Below, in pieces: positions 19,923 through 29,447 of a stretch of DNA of 64,000 nt. The stretch lies in the NCBI GenBank assembly GCA_963752755.1, contig CAVVZJ010000001.1:1922001-1986000 (forward strand), written 5' to 3'. Below the pieces are notes generated by a model, which did not search any database, had not been told where the DNA came from, and saw only the letters and a list, made by a program, of their open reading frames with translations. Source of the stretch: CAVVZJ01 sp963752755 (GTDB lineage Bacteria; Planctomycetota; Planctomycetia; Isosphaerales; Isosphaeraceae). Position numbers and translations under genes: made by a program. Positions within the stretch are counted from its first letter, which is position 1. Each line of letters begins with the position of its first letter.

Positions 19923-20915
19923 TTGTCCCGGTCCCCCGCCGCCACGAGCCCATCCGACCGGGCCCTGGTCCTCGCGGCGATCGCCTTCGAGGACCCAAAG
20001 GGAGACCGGGTCTGGCATCGGTTTGCCCCAGCCTGGCGCGATCGGCTCCGAGACGCCTGGGCCGATGCCCTGGCTCACGGCACCGACCGGGGAGCCGCCC
20101 GGGAAGCCCTGGCTCGCGAGCATGTCGCCGAGGCCCGGCCCGATCCGGGTCGGGTCCATGCGAGCTGGTGGATTCGGGCCTTGCAGGAGGAGTCGCCGGC
20201 CGTGCAAGCGGCTGTGCTCGCCCACGCCTCCGAGCCGGTCCGGTCGATCCTCCGAGACGGGTTGAAGCTGGAGGATGCGGTGCCGACCACGGCACGGAAA
20301 GCTCATCCGGAGGCCGTGCGCTGGGCCTTGTCGCTCTGGGCCGAGCGGCTGGTCGGTGGTTTGCCGGCAGTCGAGGACGACCCGCCGGTTGTCGCGGCCC
20401 TGACCGGCCTGCCGAACCGTGACCTCGCCCGCCTGATCGCGACCGTGGCCCTGGCGAAATGGGCCTACGTCCTCGCCGCCGCTGGTGAGCCACCGAAGGC
20501 CGACCCGTCGCGAACGCTCCGGCCCCGGCAGCTCGCCCGGCTGGAACGACTCCGCGCCGGCTGGAATCAGCCCGATCCCCGTGCCGCGAGGCTCGCCCGG
20601 CTGGACCTGGAACACCATGTCGTCGGCGACGGCGAGGAAGACCTCCGCAAGCTTGGCCTGATCACCTTTGCCCGACTGCTCGCCCGGGCCGATCCCCTCC
20701 GGATGCGGTGGGCGCTCCAGCATTTGCCCTATCCGGTCGCCAAGTTCGTCCGGTCGCGCTCCGGGCTCAAGACCCCCTTCATCCACGGCCGGGAGCTGAT
20801 CGCCTGGGAGGAGACACTTTTCCAGGCTGCTCAGGACTTGCTGGGCGATGAGGCTCGTCGTGGGACCGCCTCCGAGTCCGCATTGCCGACCGAATCCGAA
20901 GGAGACTCCGTTTGA
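19923..20915 (+). CDS. Hypothetical protein coupled to the SctQ-like gene
   Basis: The 330-residue product has no recognised family, signal peptide or membrane helix. It is helical and leucine/alanine-rich, with segments such as EPVRSILRDGLKLEDAVP and RWALQHLPYPVAKFVRSRSG. The start is a TTG at 19923, six bases after GGAGG. An earlier TTG at 19917 abuts that site and is too close. Its stop overlaps the start of the next gene (TTGA), so the two are probably translated together. By position it could be an accessory of a type III secretion sorting platform, which is inference only. Confidence 0.7.
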   Translation: MSRSPAATSPSDRALVLAAIAFEDPKGDRVWHRFAPAWRDRLRDAWADALAHGTDRGAAREALAREHVAEARPDPGRVHASWWIRALQEESPAVQAAVLAHASEPVRSILRDGLKLEDAVPTTARKAHPEAVRWALSLWAERLVGGLPAVEDDPPVVAALTGLPNRDLARLIATVALAKWAYVLAAAGEPPKADPSRTLRPRQLARLERLRAGWNQPDPRAARLARLDLEHHVVGDGEEDLRKLGLITFARLLARADPLRMRWALQHLPYPVAKFVRSRSGLKTPFIHGRELIAWEETLFQAAQDLLGDEARRGTASESALPTESEGDSV

Positions 20916-22087
20916 GCACCGACGCACTCCCAGCCCGCGACCCCGGGTCCGACTCTGGCCCCCTCGGCGCCTTGCCCCGGCTCTCGAGCGTCCAGGCCCG
21001 GCTCGAGTCGCGGCTGGCGGAGGGGACGTCGGAGTCAGCGATCCACGCGATGCTGGCCTGGATGACTGGGCCGATCGGGCTCGACCTGTCGGTCGCCCGC
21101 CCGGAAGTCCTGGCCCGCGGCGCGGGGCTTCAGCGGCCCGGCGTGATCGCGCAACTGACCTGGCCCCGGCTCGGCACGCGCGTCGGCCTGGGCCTGGAAA
21201 ACCCGCTCGCCCATGTTCTGGTGGACCGCCTGCTCGGCTTCGATCGGGAACCAGGCGAGGAGCGACTCCAGGTGACGCCCGTTGAGTGGGGGATCGTGAC
21301 GTTCGCTCTGGCGCGCACGCTCACCCAGATCTCTGAGCGACCCGGTCCCCTCGGTGAGTGGGATCTGGTCCTCGACCGCGTCGGACCGGAGCCGTTTGCG
21401 TCCGAGGGTCTGGGCGCCCTTGTGACCCTCCGGTGGCCGGTCACCGTCGGCGGCCTGACCGGCTCGGTCCGGCTCTGGCTTCCTGGTTCGCTCGCCACGT
21501 CCTGGCTCGACGCCGCCTCCTCGGTTCGCCCGACGGTGGAGGAGGCGGAGCTTTCCGGCCCGCTGGGCATGCTGGTCGGCGACTGGCATGCCGAGGCCGG
21601 CACGATCCCTTTGCCCCGCGGGCTCGGACGCCTCCGTGTCGGTCGCGTCTTGCCCGTCGCGCTGGGGGGCACGGTGGAGAGCCCCGCGGGCGAGCTCACA
21701 CTGAGCCTCCGCGACGCCGCGTCCTCGACGCGTTACACCCTTCCCGCCGAGCCGGCACCCCAGTCGGGAGCGGGCCGGGTTGTCGTCCGTCCCCCGATTC
21801 GCCGCGAACTGCTTCCCCGGGAGGCCCCCGCCTTGAGCCAGTCGAGCGACGCCGCCGAGCCCGTCACCTCGCCGGCCGAGATTCCTGCCACGCTGGTCGT
21901 CGAACTGGGCCGCGCCAGCCTGCCGCTGGCCCAGCTCGCCCGCCTCCAGGCCGGCGAGCTGATCGAGCTGGACCGCGATCCCCGCGAGCCGGTCGAGCTA
22001 ACCTGCAACGGGCGGCTCGTCGCTCGCGGCGAGCTGGTGCAGATCGACGACCGGCTCGGCGTCCGGTTGACGAGCGTCTTCCTTTGA
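20912..22087 (+). CDS. SpoA-domain protein, SctQ/FliM-FliN-like
   Basis: The C-terminal ~70 residues (IPATLVVELGRASLPLAQLA, then LQAGELIELDRDPREPVEL, VARGELVQIDDRLGVRLTSV) are a clear SpoA domain as in the C-ring proteins FliN/FliM and injectisome SctQ. The preceding ~300 residues fit the larger SctQ or FliM-like N-terminal part only loosely. The 391 residues match SctQ length. The TTG at 20912 has AAGGAGA upstream and overlaps the stop of the previous gene. No other flagellar or type III secretion gene lies in the window, which is odd for a ring component. Confidence 0.72.
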   Translation: MSTDALPARDPGSDSGPLGALPRLSSVQARLESRLAEGTSESAIHAMLAWMTGPIGLDLSVARPEVLARGAGLQRPGVIAQLTWPRLGTRVGLGLENPLAHVLVDRLLGFDREPGEERLQVTPVEWGIVTFALARTLTQISERPGPLGEWDLVLDRVGPEPFASEGLGALVTLRWPVTVGGLTGSVRLWLPGSLATSWLDAASSVRPTVEEAELSGPLGMLVGDWHAEAGTIPLPRGLGRLRVGRVLPVALGGTVESPAGELTLSLRDAASSTRYTLPAEPAPQSGAGRVVVRPPIRRELLPREAPALSQSSDAAEPVTSPAEIPATLVVELGRASLPLAQLARLQAGELIELDRDPREPVELTCNGRLVARGELVQIDDRLGVRLTSVFL

Positions 22088-22184
22088 ACGTGGTCTCGCC
22101 GGGTCACTTTCGCAAGTCCCGCGAGACCACGGCCGAGCACCGACGGAGACGGCAAGTCCGTTGGTGCTCATGGATGACGACGGA

Positions 22185-23267
22185 TCACTGGTAGCTGTCG
22201 GAGCTGATCACCTCGCCACCCTGGCGGGTGCCGAGCGACCACCAGGTCCGCATGGCTACCGAATCCTTGATGAATTTGACACTGCCGTCGGCTGTCAGGG
22301 CGTTGACGCCACCGGGATGGTAGCTATCGGCGTTGCTGAGCGCGGAGAGGGCGCCCGAGCCGACGCTGCTACAGTGGGTCCATTCTTCGTTGTAGGCGTT
22401 GGGGGTGGCGATGGTATTGAACAGGGTCATCGCCATGCAGCCGTGCGCCCAGTTCTCGCCGCGCTGCTTGTCGATCTTGCCACCGCTGCCATTGGTCCAG
22501 ACCTGATTGCAGGCCTGGAGGCCGGCGATCGCGAGCTGCGGATTGACGCGGGCGTCGAACATCAGGGAGTTCGACAGGGCGATGACGGAGTTGAACCCGA
22601 TGAACTTCTGACGGAAATGCTCGGCCTGGTTGCCGACGACCGCCTCGGCGAAGGCGATGGTATTGGAGGTGCCATCGATGCAGTCACGAACGGCATACGG
22701 GCGCTGGATGGTGAACAGCCCGGTGCTTGGCCAGTTAATCCAGCTCCGATTGAGGCTACTGTTATTGATCAGCGGGAAGTTCATCGTGGTGCCGATGCTG
22801 GCGTAGTAATTGTTGGTATTGGACGTCCCGTTGTGATCGGGCACACCGCCGTTGGGATCGGACGGGCAAACGAAGGTCTTGATCTGGGCGTTCTGCGCTG
22901 TGCTGTTAATCCGGTACGCCAGGACGCCCGTACTGTCCTCGCAACCCCAGTAGAAGTTGAAGGCGTTGTAGATAGGCTGCTCGCCGAGGGCGGGCAGCAT
23001 CGCGACGTGGGAGCTGAGGTTCTGCTTGACGTTGTACACGCCAACACCACTCCAGAGACCGCTGCTACAACCCATGGGGAAGCAGTTGTTCTGGTCATGG
23101 TAGTTGTGAATCGCCAGGCCGATCTGCTTGAGGTTGTTGGTGCACTGGGCGCGTCGGGCGGCTTCGCGGGCGGCCTGCACGGCCGGCAGGAGCAGCGCGA
23201 TCAAGACGCCGATGATGGCAATAACAACCAGCAACTCGATCAGGGTGAAGGCACGACGGGTCTTCAT
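22185..23267 (-). CDS. DUF1559 prepilin-like protein
   Basis: Planctomycete DUF1559 protein with a type IV pilin-like N-terminus: MKTRRAFTLIELLVVIAII, giving a prepilin-peptidase site after a short basic leader and a long hydrophobic helix ending in LLLPAVQAAREAARR. The C-terminal signature GGVNALTADGSVKFIKDSV is typical, as are NLKQIGLAIHNYHDQ and DGTSNTIAFAEAV. The 360-residue length is usual for the family. The ATG at 23265-23267 with GGGAG upstream was chosen over a longer frame. Members are numerous in these genomes and thought to be pseudopilin-like envelope proteins. Confidence 0.95.
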   Translation of the reverse strand: MKTRRAFTLIELLVVIAIIGVLIALLLPAVQAAREAARRAQCTNNLKQIGLAIHNYHDQNNCFPMGCSSGLWSGVGVYNVKQNLSSHVAMLPALGEQPIYNAFNFYWGCEDSTGVLAYRINSTAQNAQIKTFVCPSDPNGGVPDHNGTSNTNNYYASIGTTMNFPLINNSSLNRSWINWPSTGLFTIQRPYAVRDCIDGTSNTIAFAEAVVGNQAEHFRQKFIGFNSVIALSNSLMFDARVNPQLAIAGLQACNQVWTNGSGGKIDKQRGENWAHGCMAMTLFNTIATPNAYNEEWTHCSSVGSGALSALSNADSYHPGGVNALTADGSVKFIKDSVAMRTWWSLGTRQGGEVISSDSYQ

Positions 23268-23957
23268 ACGCGGACATCTCCCAGTAGGAAAGAGACGAGA
23301 GTCCTCCGATGCCAGACCGTTAGGCGCAGCAGTCCGCAGGTCGTTCGCGTGCCGATCAGCACGGACGACGAACGCACCGGCTGGCGGTGAGGTCGGAATC
23401 GGGACTCGGAGAAAGAGTCCACCCATGCTTGGGTGGAAGAGACGGGTCCGCGCGATCGGGGGGATCGCGGCGATCGATGGACCGGGGGAATCGGTCGGTC
23501 GGCTCGATTCGCCGACCCGGGGGGAACTCCATCGTCGCGAGAGGCGAGAACCGCTATATGTAATAAGATCACAACAGGACCAGAAATCAACAAAAAACGG
23601 GCCGAGAACGAGGCGATTTTTTGGCAGGACTCCAGCAATCCTCCTTTCATGAAACCTGTCCAGCGAGAGGCTCGAAATCCGATGGTCCGGATGGGTCGTC
23701 ACCGGGCACGTCGCGGCGGAGACGAGGCACAATCACCGGAAACTGTCCTGGATCGTCCGTATCGAGAGTGGGACCGGGACCACGGTCGCCGCGGGCGGAG
23801 ACCGGTCGCAAAAAAAAGCGGACTGCGACGTTGACCCGACCGCACGCGCATGCCAGTCTGGCGTCGATCTGTATCCGGTGTGTCGGCCGGAGAAGCCCCA
23901 AGGCAAGAGGGCTCCCGTTCCAGTGAGGACGTGGGTCCCGTGGAGAGATGGACCGCG
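23268..23957. other. Divergent intergenic region with an A+T-rich island
   Basis: About 690 bp between the DUF1559 gene and the metallo-beta-lactamase gene. A perfect hairpin, CCACCCA-TGCT-TGGGTGG, lies at 23419-23436. Around 23553-23630 the sequence is markedly richer in A and T (CTATATGTAATAAGATCAC, AATCAACAAAAAACGGG), unlike its surroundings. It is a candidate promoter region, but no -35/-10 pair is convincing. No gene is supported. Confidence 0.45.
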
Positions 23958-25024
23958 ATGAAGACCTTCCGATTCCTCTCGACAGGCGCCGTCCTGCTGG
24001 CTCTCGCCTCGACCGTTCCGGCTGCCGATCAGTCGAAACCCGATCGTGGAATGGACATCTATTTCATCGACGTGATGGGTGGCGCGGCCACCTTGATTGT
24101 CACGCCGGACCGGCAGTCGATCCTGATCGATTCCGGCTGGGCCGGCTTCGAGGACCGCGACCCGAAGCGGATCGTCCACGTTCTCAAGGACGTCGCGGGC
24201 CTCGAACGGATCGATCATCTGATCACGACCCACTGGCACCGCGACCACTTCGGCGGCGTCGAGGGACTGTCCCGGATGGTCCCGATCGGTCAGTTCTGGG
24301 ACCGTGGGCTCCCCGAGGACAACCTTCCGGGCCTCGACTTCCCTGACGGTCCGAGGCTGGACGACCCCCTGGGCTCGGCCTACCGCAAGGCCAGCGAGGG
24401 TAAGAGGAAGGTCCTCCAGGCGGGCGACACCTTGCCACTGGAAGGCCTTGAGGCCGTCGTACTCGCCTCGGGTGGACGGGTCATCCCGGCCGACCGCGTG
24501 GGCGACGCCTCGGCCAATCCGCTCTGCGACGACGTCGCGGCCGACAAGGCCGTGGACCCAAGCGACAATGCCCGCAGCCTCGCCTTCCGGTTCCGCTTCG
24601 GGCGTTTCGACTTCCTCGACTGCGGCGACCTGACCTGGAACGTCGAGAAGCAGCTCGTCTGCCCAGTCAATCGCATCGGGACGGTCGACCTCTATCAGGT
24701 CACGCATCACGGCCTGGACAGCTCGAATCACCCCACGCTCATCAAGACGATCACGCCGACGGTCGCGATCATGAACAACGGTCCACGCAAGGGGGCGCGG
24801 CGGCGGTGGTCGAACTGCTGGCGTCGATCCCCTCAATCAAGGCGGCCTATCAGCTCCACAAGAACGCCGCGACCGGCCCGGAGCAGAACACCGATCCCGT
24901 ACGGATCGCCAACAAGGACGAGTCGGGCGGGCAGTTCCTCCAGGTCCACATCGAGCCGGATGGTTCGCGGTTCACGGTGCGGATCGGCGAGGACGGCTCC
25001 CCACAGACGTTCGCCTCACGATGA
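23958..25024 (+). CDS. Exported metallo-beta-lactamase-fold hydrolase, one frameshift
   Basis: Begins MKTFRFLSTGAVLLALASTVPAADQ, a signal peptide, and then has the metal-binding core DIYFIDVMGGAATLIV, ILIDSGWAG, THWHRDHFGG and a second metal-site His in VTHHGLDSSNHP. The layout resembles ComEC/Rec2-type extracellular domains. The frame breaks near 24796-24806: one missing base joins NNGPRKGA to AAVVELLASIPSIKAAY, ending at 25024 and giving about 355 residues. Without the correction the frame runs on into Arg/Ser-rich sequence to 25139, over the start of the next gene. The ATG at 23958 opens directly on the signal peptide. The substrate is unknown. Confidence 0.8.
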
Positions 25025-25135
25025 TCCCAGCGCACCGGGCCGCGACGGCGCCGGCACCGGGTTTGACGGCTGCGGCCCAGTCATGTTAGGAATGGTATTT
25101 TCCCACGTTCTCTGCCGTGAGAGCCCGCCAACCCG

Positions 25136-25639
25136 ATGAGCCCCCCGAAGAAGCATTGCGTACTGGTCGTCGATGACGAGCCGGATGTTTGCGACTCGGT
25201 GTATGACCTGCTGCGCCGCGAGTTCCGCGTGCTCAAGGCCACCAGCGCCCAGGACGGCTTCCGCATGATGCTGGAAGAGGAAGTCCACATCGTCATGACC
25301 GACCAGCGGATGCCTCGGATCACGGGGGTCGAGCTGCTGGAGCGGGTCAAGGCGAGGAACCCGCAGGCGGTCCGGCTGCTCTACACGGGTTTCGCCGACC
25401 TGGAGTCGATCATCGCGGCGATCAACCAGGGTCACGTTTATCAATTTTTGAAGAAGCCCTGGCAGCCGGAGGAGTTGCTCGAAGCGGTCCGCCAGGCGGC
25501 GCTGGAGTACGACCGGCTGGTCGCCTCCGACGAGGAGAGCACCCGCCTTCGCGGCGAGATCGATCACCTCCAGCAACGGGTCACCACGCTGGAGGGCGAG
25601 GTCCGCCGTCTCGGTGGGAGCGTGTCGAGTTCACCCTGA
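25136..25639 (+). CDS. Response regulator with coiled-coil tail
   Basis: The receiver domain covers residues ~7-125: VLVVDDEPDV with the acidic pair, the phospho-acceptor Asp in IVMTDQRMPRITG, YTGFAD for the conserved Thr, and FLKKPWQPEEL for the conserved Lys. The remaining ~40 residues are a coiled-coil (RGEIDHLQQRVTTLEGEV). There is no DNA-binding or enzyme output, so it probably acts through protein contact or as a phosphate relay. The D-QRMP, YTG and KPW motifs match those in the next gene, suggesting duplication. The ATG at 25136 follows a short intergenic gap. Confidence 0.92.
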   Translation: MSPPKKHCVLVVDDEPDVCDSVYDLLRREFRVLKATSAQDGFRMMLEEEVHIVMTDQRMPRITGVELLERVKARNPQAVRLLYTGFADLESIIAAINQGHVYQFLKKPWQPEELLEAVRQAALEYDRLVASDEESTRLRGEIDHLQQRVTTLEGEVRRLGGSVSSSP

Positions 25640-25677
25640 ACGCGCCGCCGGCCCCGCCCCCCACCTCTCCAAGACCG

Positions 25678-26925
25678 ATGACGCCGGACCTACCGCCCAA
25701 GCCCACCCTCCTGATCGTCGATGACGAGCCCGACGTCCTCGACAGCCTGCGGCACCTTTTTCACCGCCGCTACCGGGTCTTGACCGCCGAGAGCGGACGC
25801 GAGGCGCTGGCGCTGCTGGAGTCCAACGACGTCGCGGTCTTGCTGTCCGACCAGCGCATGCCGGGCATGACCGGCGACGAGTTGCTGGCCCGCGTCCGGG
25901 AGATCCGGCCGGAGGTCGTCCGGCTCCTGTTCACCGGATACGCCGACATCCAGGCGGTCATCAAGGCGGTCAACCAGGGCGGCATCTTCCGGTATATCCT
26001 CAAACCGTGGGACGCCGTCGAGCTGGAGTCGATCGTCCGGCAGGCGGCCGACCAGTACGCCTTGCTGGCCGAGAGACGCCGGCTCCTCGACGAGTTGCAG
26101 CAGGCCAACGCCCGGCTCGTCGTGACCAATCGCGAGCTGGCCGAGGCCAATACGCTGAAGACCGCCTTCCTCGAAGTTGCCAGCCACGAGCTGAATACCC
26201 CCATCACGATCATCCAGGGTCTCGCCGACCTGCTCCGTCTGCTCCGCCAGGATCGCGACGACCAGGAACAGGAGTTGATTGACCAGCTTTCCCACTCCGC
26301 CCACCACCTCTCCCGTCTCGTGGCGAGCATGCTCAAACTCATGCGAGCCAACGACTTCCGCCGCGCTCTCCGGACCGTCCCCACCGACCTCTCGGCGCTT
26401 CTCCGCGAGGTGGCCGATCAGCTCCACCCGTTCGTCCGGGCCCGCAACCAGCAGATGAACGTCGCGCTCTCCGAGGAGCTGGGCGAGTTCGAAGTGGATG
26501 CAGACAAGGTGCGCGACATGGTCACGAACCTGCTTTCCAACGCCGTCAAGTTCACACCCGACGGCGGCATACTGGCGCTCTCGGCCCGTCCCATCGACGA
26601 GGGCCAGGCCGCGGAGATCGTGGTGGAAGACCGGGGCATCGGCCTTGACGAACGGGCGCTGGAACACCTCTTCGAGCCGTTCTTCACCGAGTTCGATCCG
26701 GCCTATCATTCCTCGGGCGAACTGGGTTTCGGCAAGCGCGGGTTGGGCCTGGGCCTGAGCCTGGTCAAGCGATTCGTCGAGCTTCATGGCGGCAGCGTGC
26801 GGGCCGAGAGTCAGGCGGGGCAGGGGACGCGCATCACCGTCCGGCTGCCGCGAACCCCCTGCCCGGCATCGCCTTCCGTGGTAGAATTCCCTGGCCCCGG
26901 TGAGAGTACTGACCGCGCGGGTTGA
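25678..26925 (+). CDS. Response regulator-histidine kinase hybrid
   Basis: The receiver domain (residues ~8-125) has LLIVDDEPDVLDS, VLLSDQRMPGMTG, FTGYAD and LKPWDAVELE. A short coiled linker leads to a histidine kinase: the H box ASHELNTPITI near residue 174, N box NLLSNAVKFTPDG, then EDRGIGLDERALEHLFEPFF and GLGLGLSLVKRFVELHGG. The receiver precedes the kinase, an order common in planctomycetes and cyanobacteria, and there is no transmembrane or sensory domain. It is 38 bp after the preceding regulator, so they likely share a transcript. The signal sensed is unknown. Confidence 0.93.
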   Translation: MTPDLPPKPTLLIVDDEPDVLDSLRHLFHRRYRVLTAESGREALALLESNDVAVLLSDQRMPGMTGDELLARVREIRPEVVRLLFTGYADIQAVIKAVNQGGIFRYILKPWDAVELESIVRQAADQYALLAERRRLLDELQQANARLVVTNRELAEANTLKTAFLEVASHELNTPITIIQGLADLLRLLRQDRDDQEQELIDQLSHSAHHLSRLVASMLKLMRANDFRRALRTVPTDLSALLREVADQLHPFVRARNQQMNVALSEELGEFEVDADKVRDMVTNLLSNAVKFTPDGGILALSARPIDEGQAAEIVVEDRGIGLDERALEHLFEPFFTEFDPAYHSSGELGFGKRGLGLGLSLVKRFVELHGGSVRAESQAGQGTRITVRLPRTPCPASPSVVEFPGPGESTDRAG

Positions 26926-27009
26926 GCGCCCGACCGCCGGGGACCCAACCGGATTGGCCGTCCTCGAAACCGCCGCCCTCCGACACCCGCCCGGTCCCAG
27001 GATGCCCCC

Positions 27010-27809
27010 ATGCCGACTGCCTTGATCGTTGACGACGAGCCCGAGGCCAACAAGCTGCTCTCGATGCTCGTGCAGCTCCGCGGCTATCGGACGCGGTCGG
27101 CCTTCACGGGCGAGGAAGCTCTGGCCCTGGCTCGTGATGACCGGCCCGACGTGGTCTTCCTCGACCTGATGCTGCCGGACCTCACCGGCTTCGAGGTCTG
27201 CCGCGAGCTGCGTTCCGACCGCGAGACGAGCCTGGTGCCAGTCGTCGTCGTGACCGCCCGCCTCGCCGACCGTAACCGCGTCGAGAGCTATCAGGCGGGC
27301 ACAGCGACTTCGTGTCCAAGCCCTACACTCCCGACCAGATCTTTCGCGCCTTGCACGACGCCGACGCCTGGCGTCGCGAGCTGGAAGCCCACGGCGGCTC
27401 CGGCGAGCTGGTCTGCTCCTGCCGCGACCCGCTGACCGCCGAGCGTCAACTGGCATCGCTCCGTGGTCTTCTCCACGCCCGCACCCCACTGGACGAGCCC
27501 ACCGTGGAAGCGATCATCCTCGCGATCCGCGAAGTCTGCCAATCGGCCTGCGCCTGGGGCGAGCACCGCCGCGTCGAGCGCGTGGCTGCGATCGCCTACC
27601 GATTGCACGACGACCGGCTCGGCCTGACCATCCGGGATGAATCCGCCTGGTTCGAGGGTGGCCACCCCCCTCTCGAAGAGAACATCCGACGCTGGGTCCT
27701 CCGGCGTGACCTCTTCGACGAGATCGCGGCCGCCCCCTCCGGCCGCGAGCTGACCCTGACCCGCCATTACCAGCCCCGCCGCAACGGCTCGGTACCGCCC
27801 GGCCCTTGA
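27010..27809 (+). CDS. Response regulator with HATPase/anti-sigma-like output, one frameshift
   Basis: The receiver (residues ~3-120) has IVDDEPEANKLL, the phospho-Asp in VVFLDLMLPDLTG, VVTARLAD and VSKPYTPDQIF. One missing base in the GGG at about 27296-27299 joins YQAG to HSDFVSKPY, giving 266 residues. The C-terminal ~130 residues (REVCQSACAWGEHRR, AIAYRLHDDRLGLTIRDESA) resemble the HATPase_c_2 fold of anti-sigma kinases such as RsbW/SpoIIAB, placed downstream of a receiver. This would make phosphorylation control an anti-sigma-type ATPase, which is inference. It is third in the response-regulator run. Confidence 0.8.
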
Positions 27810-27989
27810 ACGACCGACCGGTCGGCCAGCACGGGCCGCGACACCGTCAACGCGCGACGGTCCTGATCCGGTCCCGCCGGGTACCGAGCTTTTCAGAACC
27901 ACGCGCCTGCCGCTACAATACCCAGGCCAGCCCCCAACCCGCTTGATGGGGCCGTTCCTGTCCCGTTCCCGAGATCCTTGAGGAGACGC

Positions 27990-28388
27990 ATGATGAGCCG
28001 ATGGGCCTGGATCTTGACCCTCAGCCTTGGCCTGACGGCCTTCGTCGGCTGCGGCGAGTCCGCCCCGGATGCTGCCGGCAACGCCGCCGACAACAAGGCC
28101 GCCGCCCCCGCCAAACCTGAGGCCGCCAAAGCCGAGCCCCTCGACGTCTCCCAGGTCACCTTGACCGACGAAGAGATCGCCGAGATCAAGAGCCTGCCCG
28201 ACGACCAGGCCGCCCTGGCCCTCAAGCAGAAGGTCTGCCCGATCAGCGGCGCCCACCTCGGGGGGATGGGTACGCCGATCAAGGTGAGCGCCGATGGCAA
28301 GACCGCCTTCCTTTGCTGCGAAGGCTGCCAGGGGGAATTCGAGGAGAATCCGAAGGCCGCCCTCGCCAAGCTGGACCTTGAGAAGTAA
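27990..28388 (+). CDS. YHS/TRASH-like metal-binding lipoprotein
   Basis: Secreted lipoprotein of 132 residues. MMSRWAWILTLSLGLTAFVGCGES gives a signal peptide with the lipobox LTAFVGC. A Pro/Ala/Lys linker leads to a compact domain with CPISGAHLGGMG and FLCCEGCQGEFEENP, a Cys pattern like the YHS/TRASH heavy-metal-binding fold seen in many planctomycete lipoproteins. Metal binding is inferred. The ATG at 27990 has GAGGAGACGC upstream. An earlier TTG at 27978 overlaps that site. Confidence 0.8.
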   Translation: MMSRWAWILTLSLGLTAFVGCGESAPDAAGNAADNKAAAPAKPEAAKAEPLDVSQVTLTDEEIAEIKSLPDDQAALALKQKVCPISGAHLGGMGTPIKVSADGKTAFLCCEGCQGEFEENPKAALAKLDLEK

Positions 28389-28553
28389 GGTCTCCGACGC
28401 TCCGACACAATCGCAACCTGCGAATCCGGCTGGCCCTCATCGCCCGAAACGGATTCGCGGGCTGCGCTGCATGTTCGGGAACGCGAAACGTTGGAGTCCC
28501 GGATTGGTCCTTCGTTGGGATTGTTCTCTTCGCGTCGGCTGGGAGTCTCTCCG

Positions 28554-29372
28554 TTGGCCGTCATCTCCGACCTGTCGTCAACCCGCGAACGGACCCGCCG
28601 ACTGATCTTCCTCGGCACCGGCACCTCGACGGGCGTCCCCGCGCTTGGCTGCGACTGCCGGGTCTGCACGTCGGACGACCCCCGTAACCAGCGGATGCGT
28701 CCCAGCGTGCTCCTGCAACTGCCGGGCGGCAACGCCATCATCGACACCACGCCCGAGATGCGTCTGCAACTGCTCCGCGCCCGGATCGGCCAGGTCCACG
28801 CGATCGTTTACACTCACGCTCACGCCGACCACCTTTTCGGCCTCGACGACGCCCGTCTCTTCCCCCGCGCCATCGGCGGTCCGGTCCCCGTCTTCTGCGA
28901 GGAGGAGGTTGAGCAGACGATCCGCACCACCTTCCCCTACGCCTTCAACGATCAGGCCCGCCGCATCCCGATGGGCGGGGTGCCCCGGCTCGACTTCCGC
29001 CGGATCGGTCCCGGTCAGTCCTTCGAACTACTCGGCCAGACGATCCTGCCCCTTCGTCTCGAACACGGCCGCTTCCGGGTCCTGGGCTTCCGCGTCGGCG
29101 ACCTGGCCTACTGCACCGACGTCTCCCGCATCCCGGACGAGAGCTGGACCCACCTCCAGGGGCTCGACACGCTGATCCTCGACGCCCTCCGCCCGGAGCC
29201 GCACCCGACCCACTTCAACCTCGAACAGGCTCTCGACGTGATCGCGACCCTGAAACCGCGGCGGGCCTACCTGACTCACCTCAGTCATGGCTTCGACCAC
29301 GGTCCAACGGAGAGCACCTTCTTGCCCCAGGGGGTCGCCTTGGCCTACGATGGCCTCGCCCTGACCTTCTGA
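28554..29372 (+). CDS. PhnP/RNase Z-like metallo-beta-lactamase hydrolase
   Basis: Metallo-beta-lactamase fold phosphodiesterase. After a short lead it reads LIFLGTGTSTGVPALGCDC, then IIDTTPEMRLQLLRA, the metal-binding YTHAHADHLFGLDDARL, and LTHLSHGFDH near the end. The match is strongest to phosphoribosyl 1,2-cyclic phosphate phosphodiesterase (PhnP) and related hydrolases with a Cys pair near the N-terminus (CDCRVC). No phosphonate C-P lyase genes are nearby. The start is uncertain. A TTG at 28554 has GGGAG 8 nt upstream; a TTG at 28491 would extend it by 21 residues. The frame is intact. Confidence 0.82.
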   Translation: MAVISDLSSTRERTRRLIFLGTGTSTGVPALGCDCRVCTSDDPRNQRMRPSVLLQLPGGNAIIDTTPEMRLQLLRARIGQVHAIVYTHAHADHLFGLDDARLFPRAIGGPVPVFCEEEVEQTIRTTFPYAFNDQARRIPMGGVPRLDFRRIGPGQSFELLGQTILPLRLEHGRFRVLGFRVGDLAYCTDVSRIPDESWTHLQGLDTLILDALRPEPHPTHFNLEQALDVIATLKPRRAYLTHLSHGFDHGPTESTFLPQGVALAYDGLALTF

Positions 29373-29447
29373 CCATGATCGGTCCGGCCGGGGCTCGGGC
29401 GTTTTCGGCCGGCCGACCGGGCCCTGCGACTGGGGAGCCGTTGAGCG

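Noticed and set aside
25690..27489. 599-codon minus-strand frame opposite the response-regulator genes
   Set aside because: The plus strand encodes textbook receiver and kinase motifs; the minus-strand product is low complexity and lacks a start signal.
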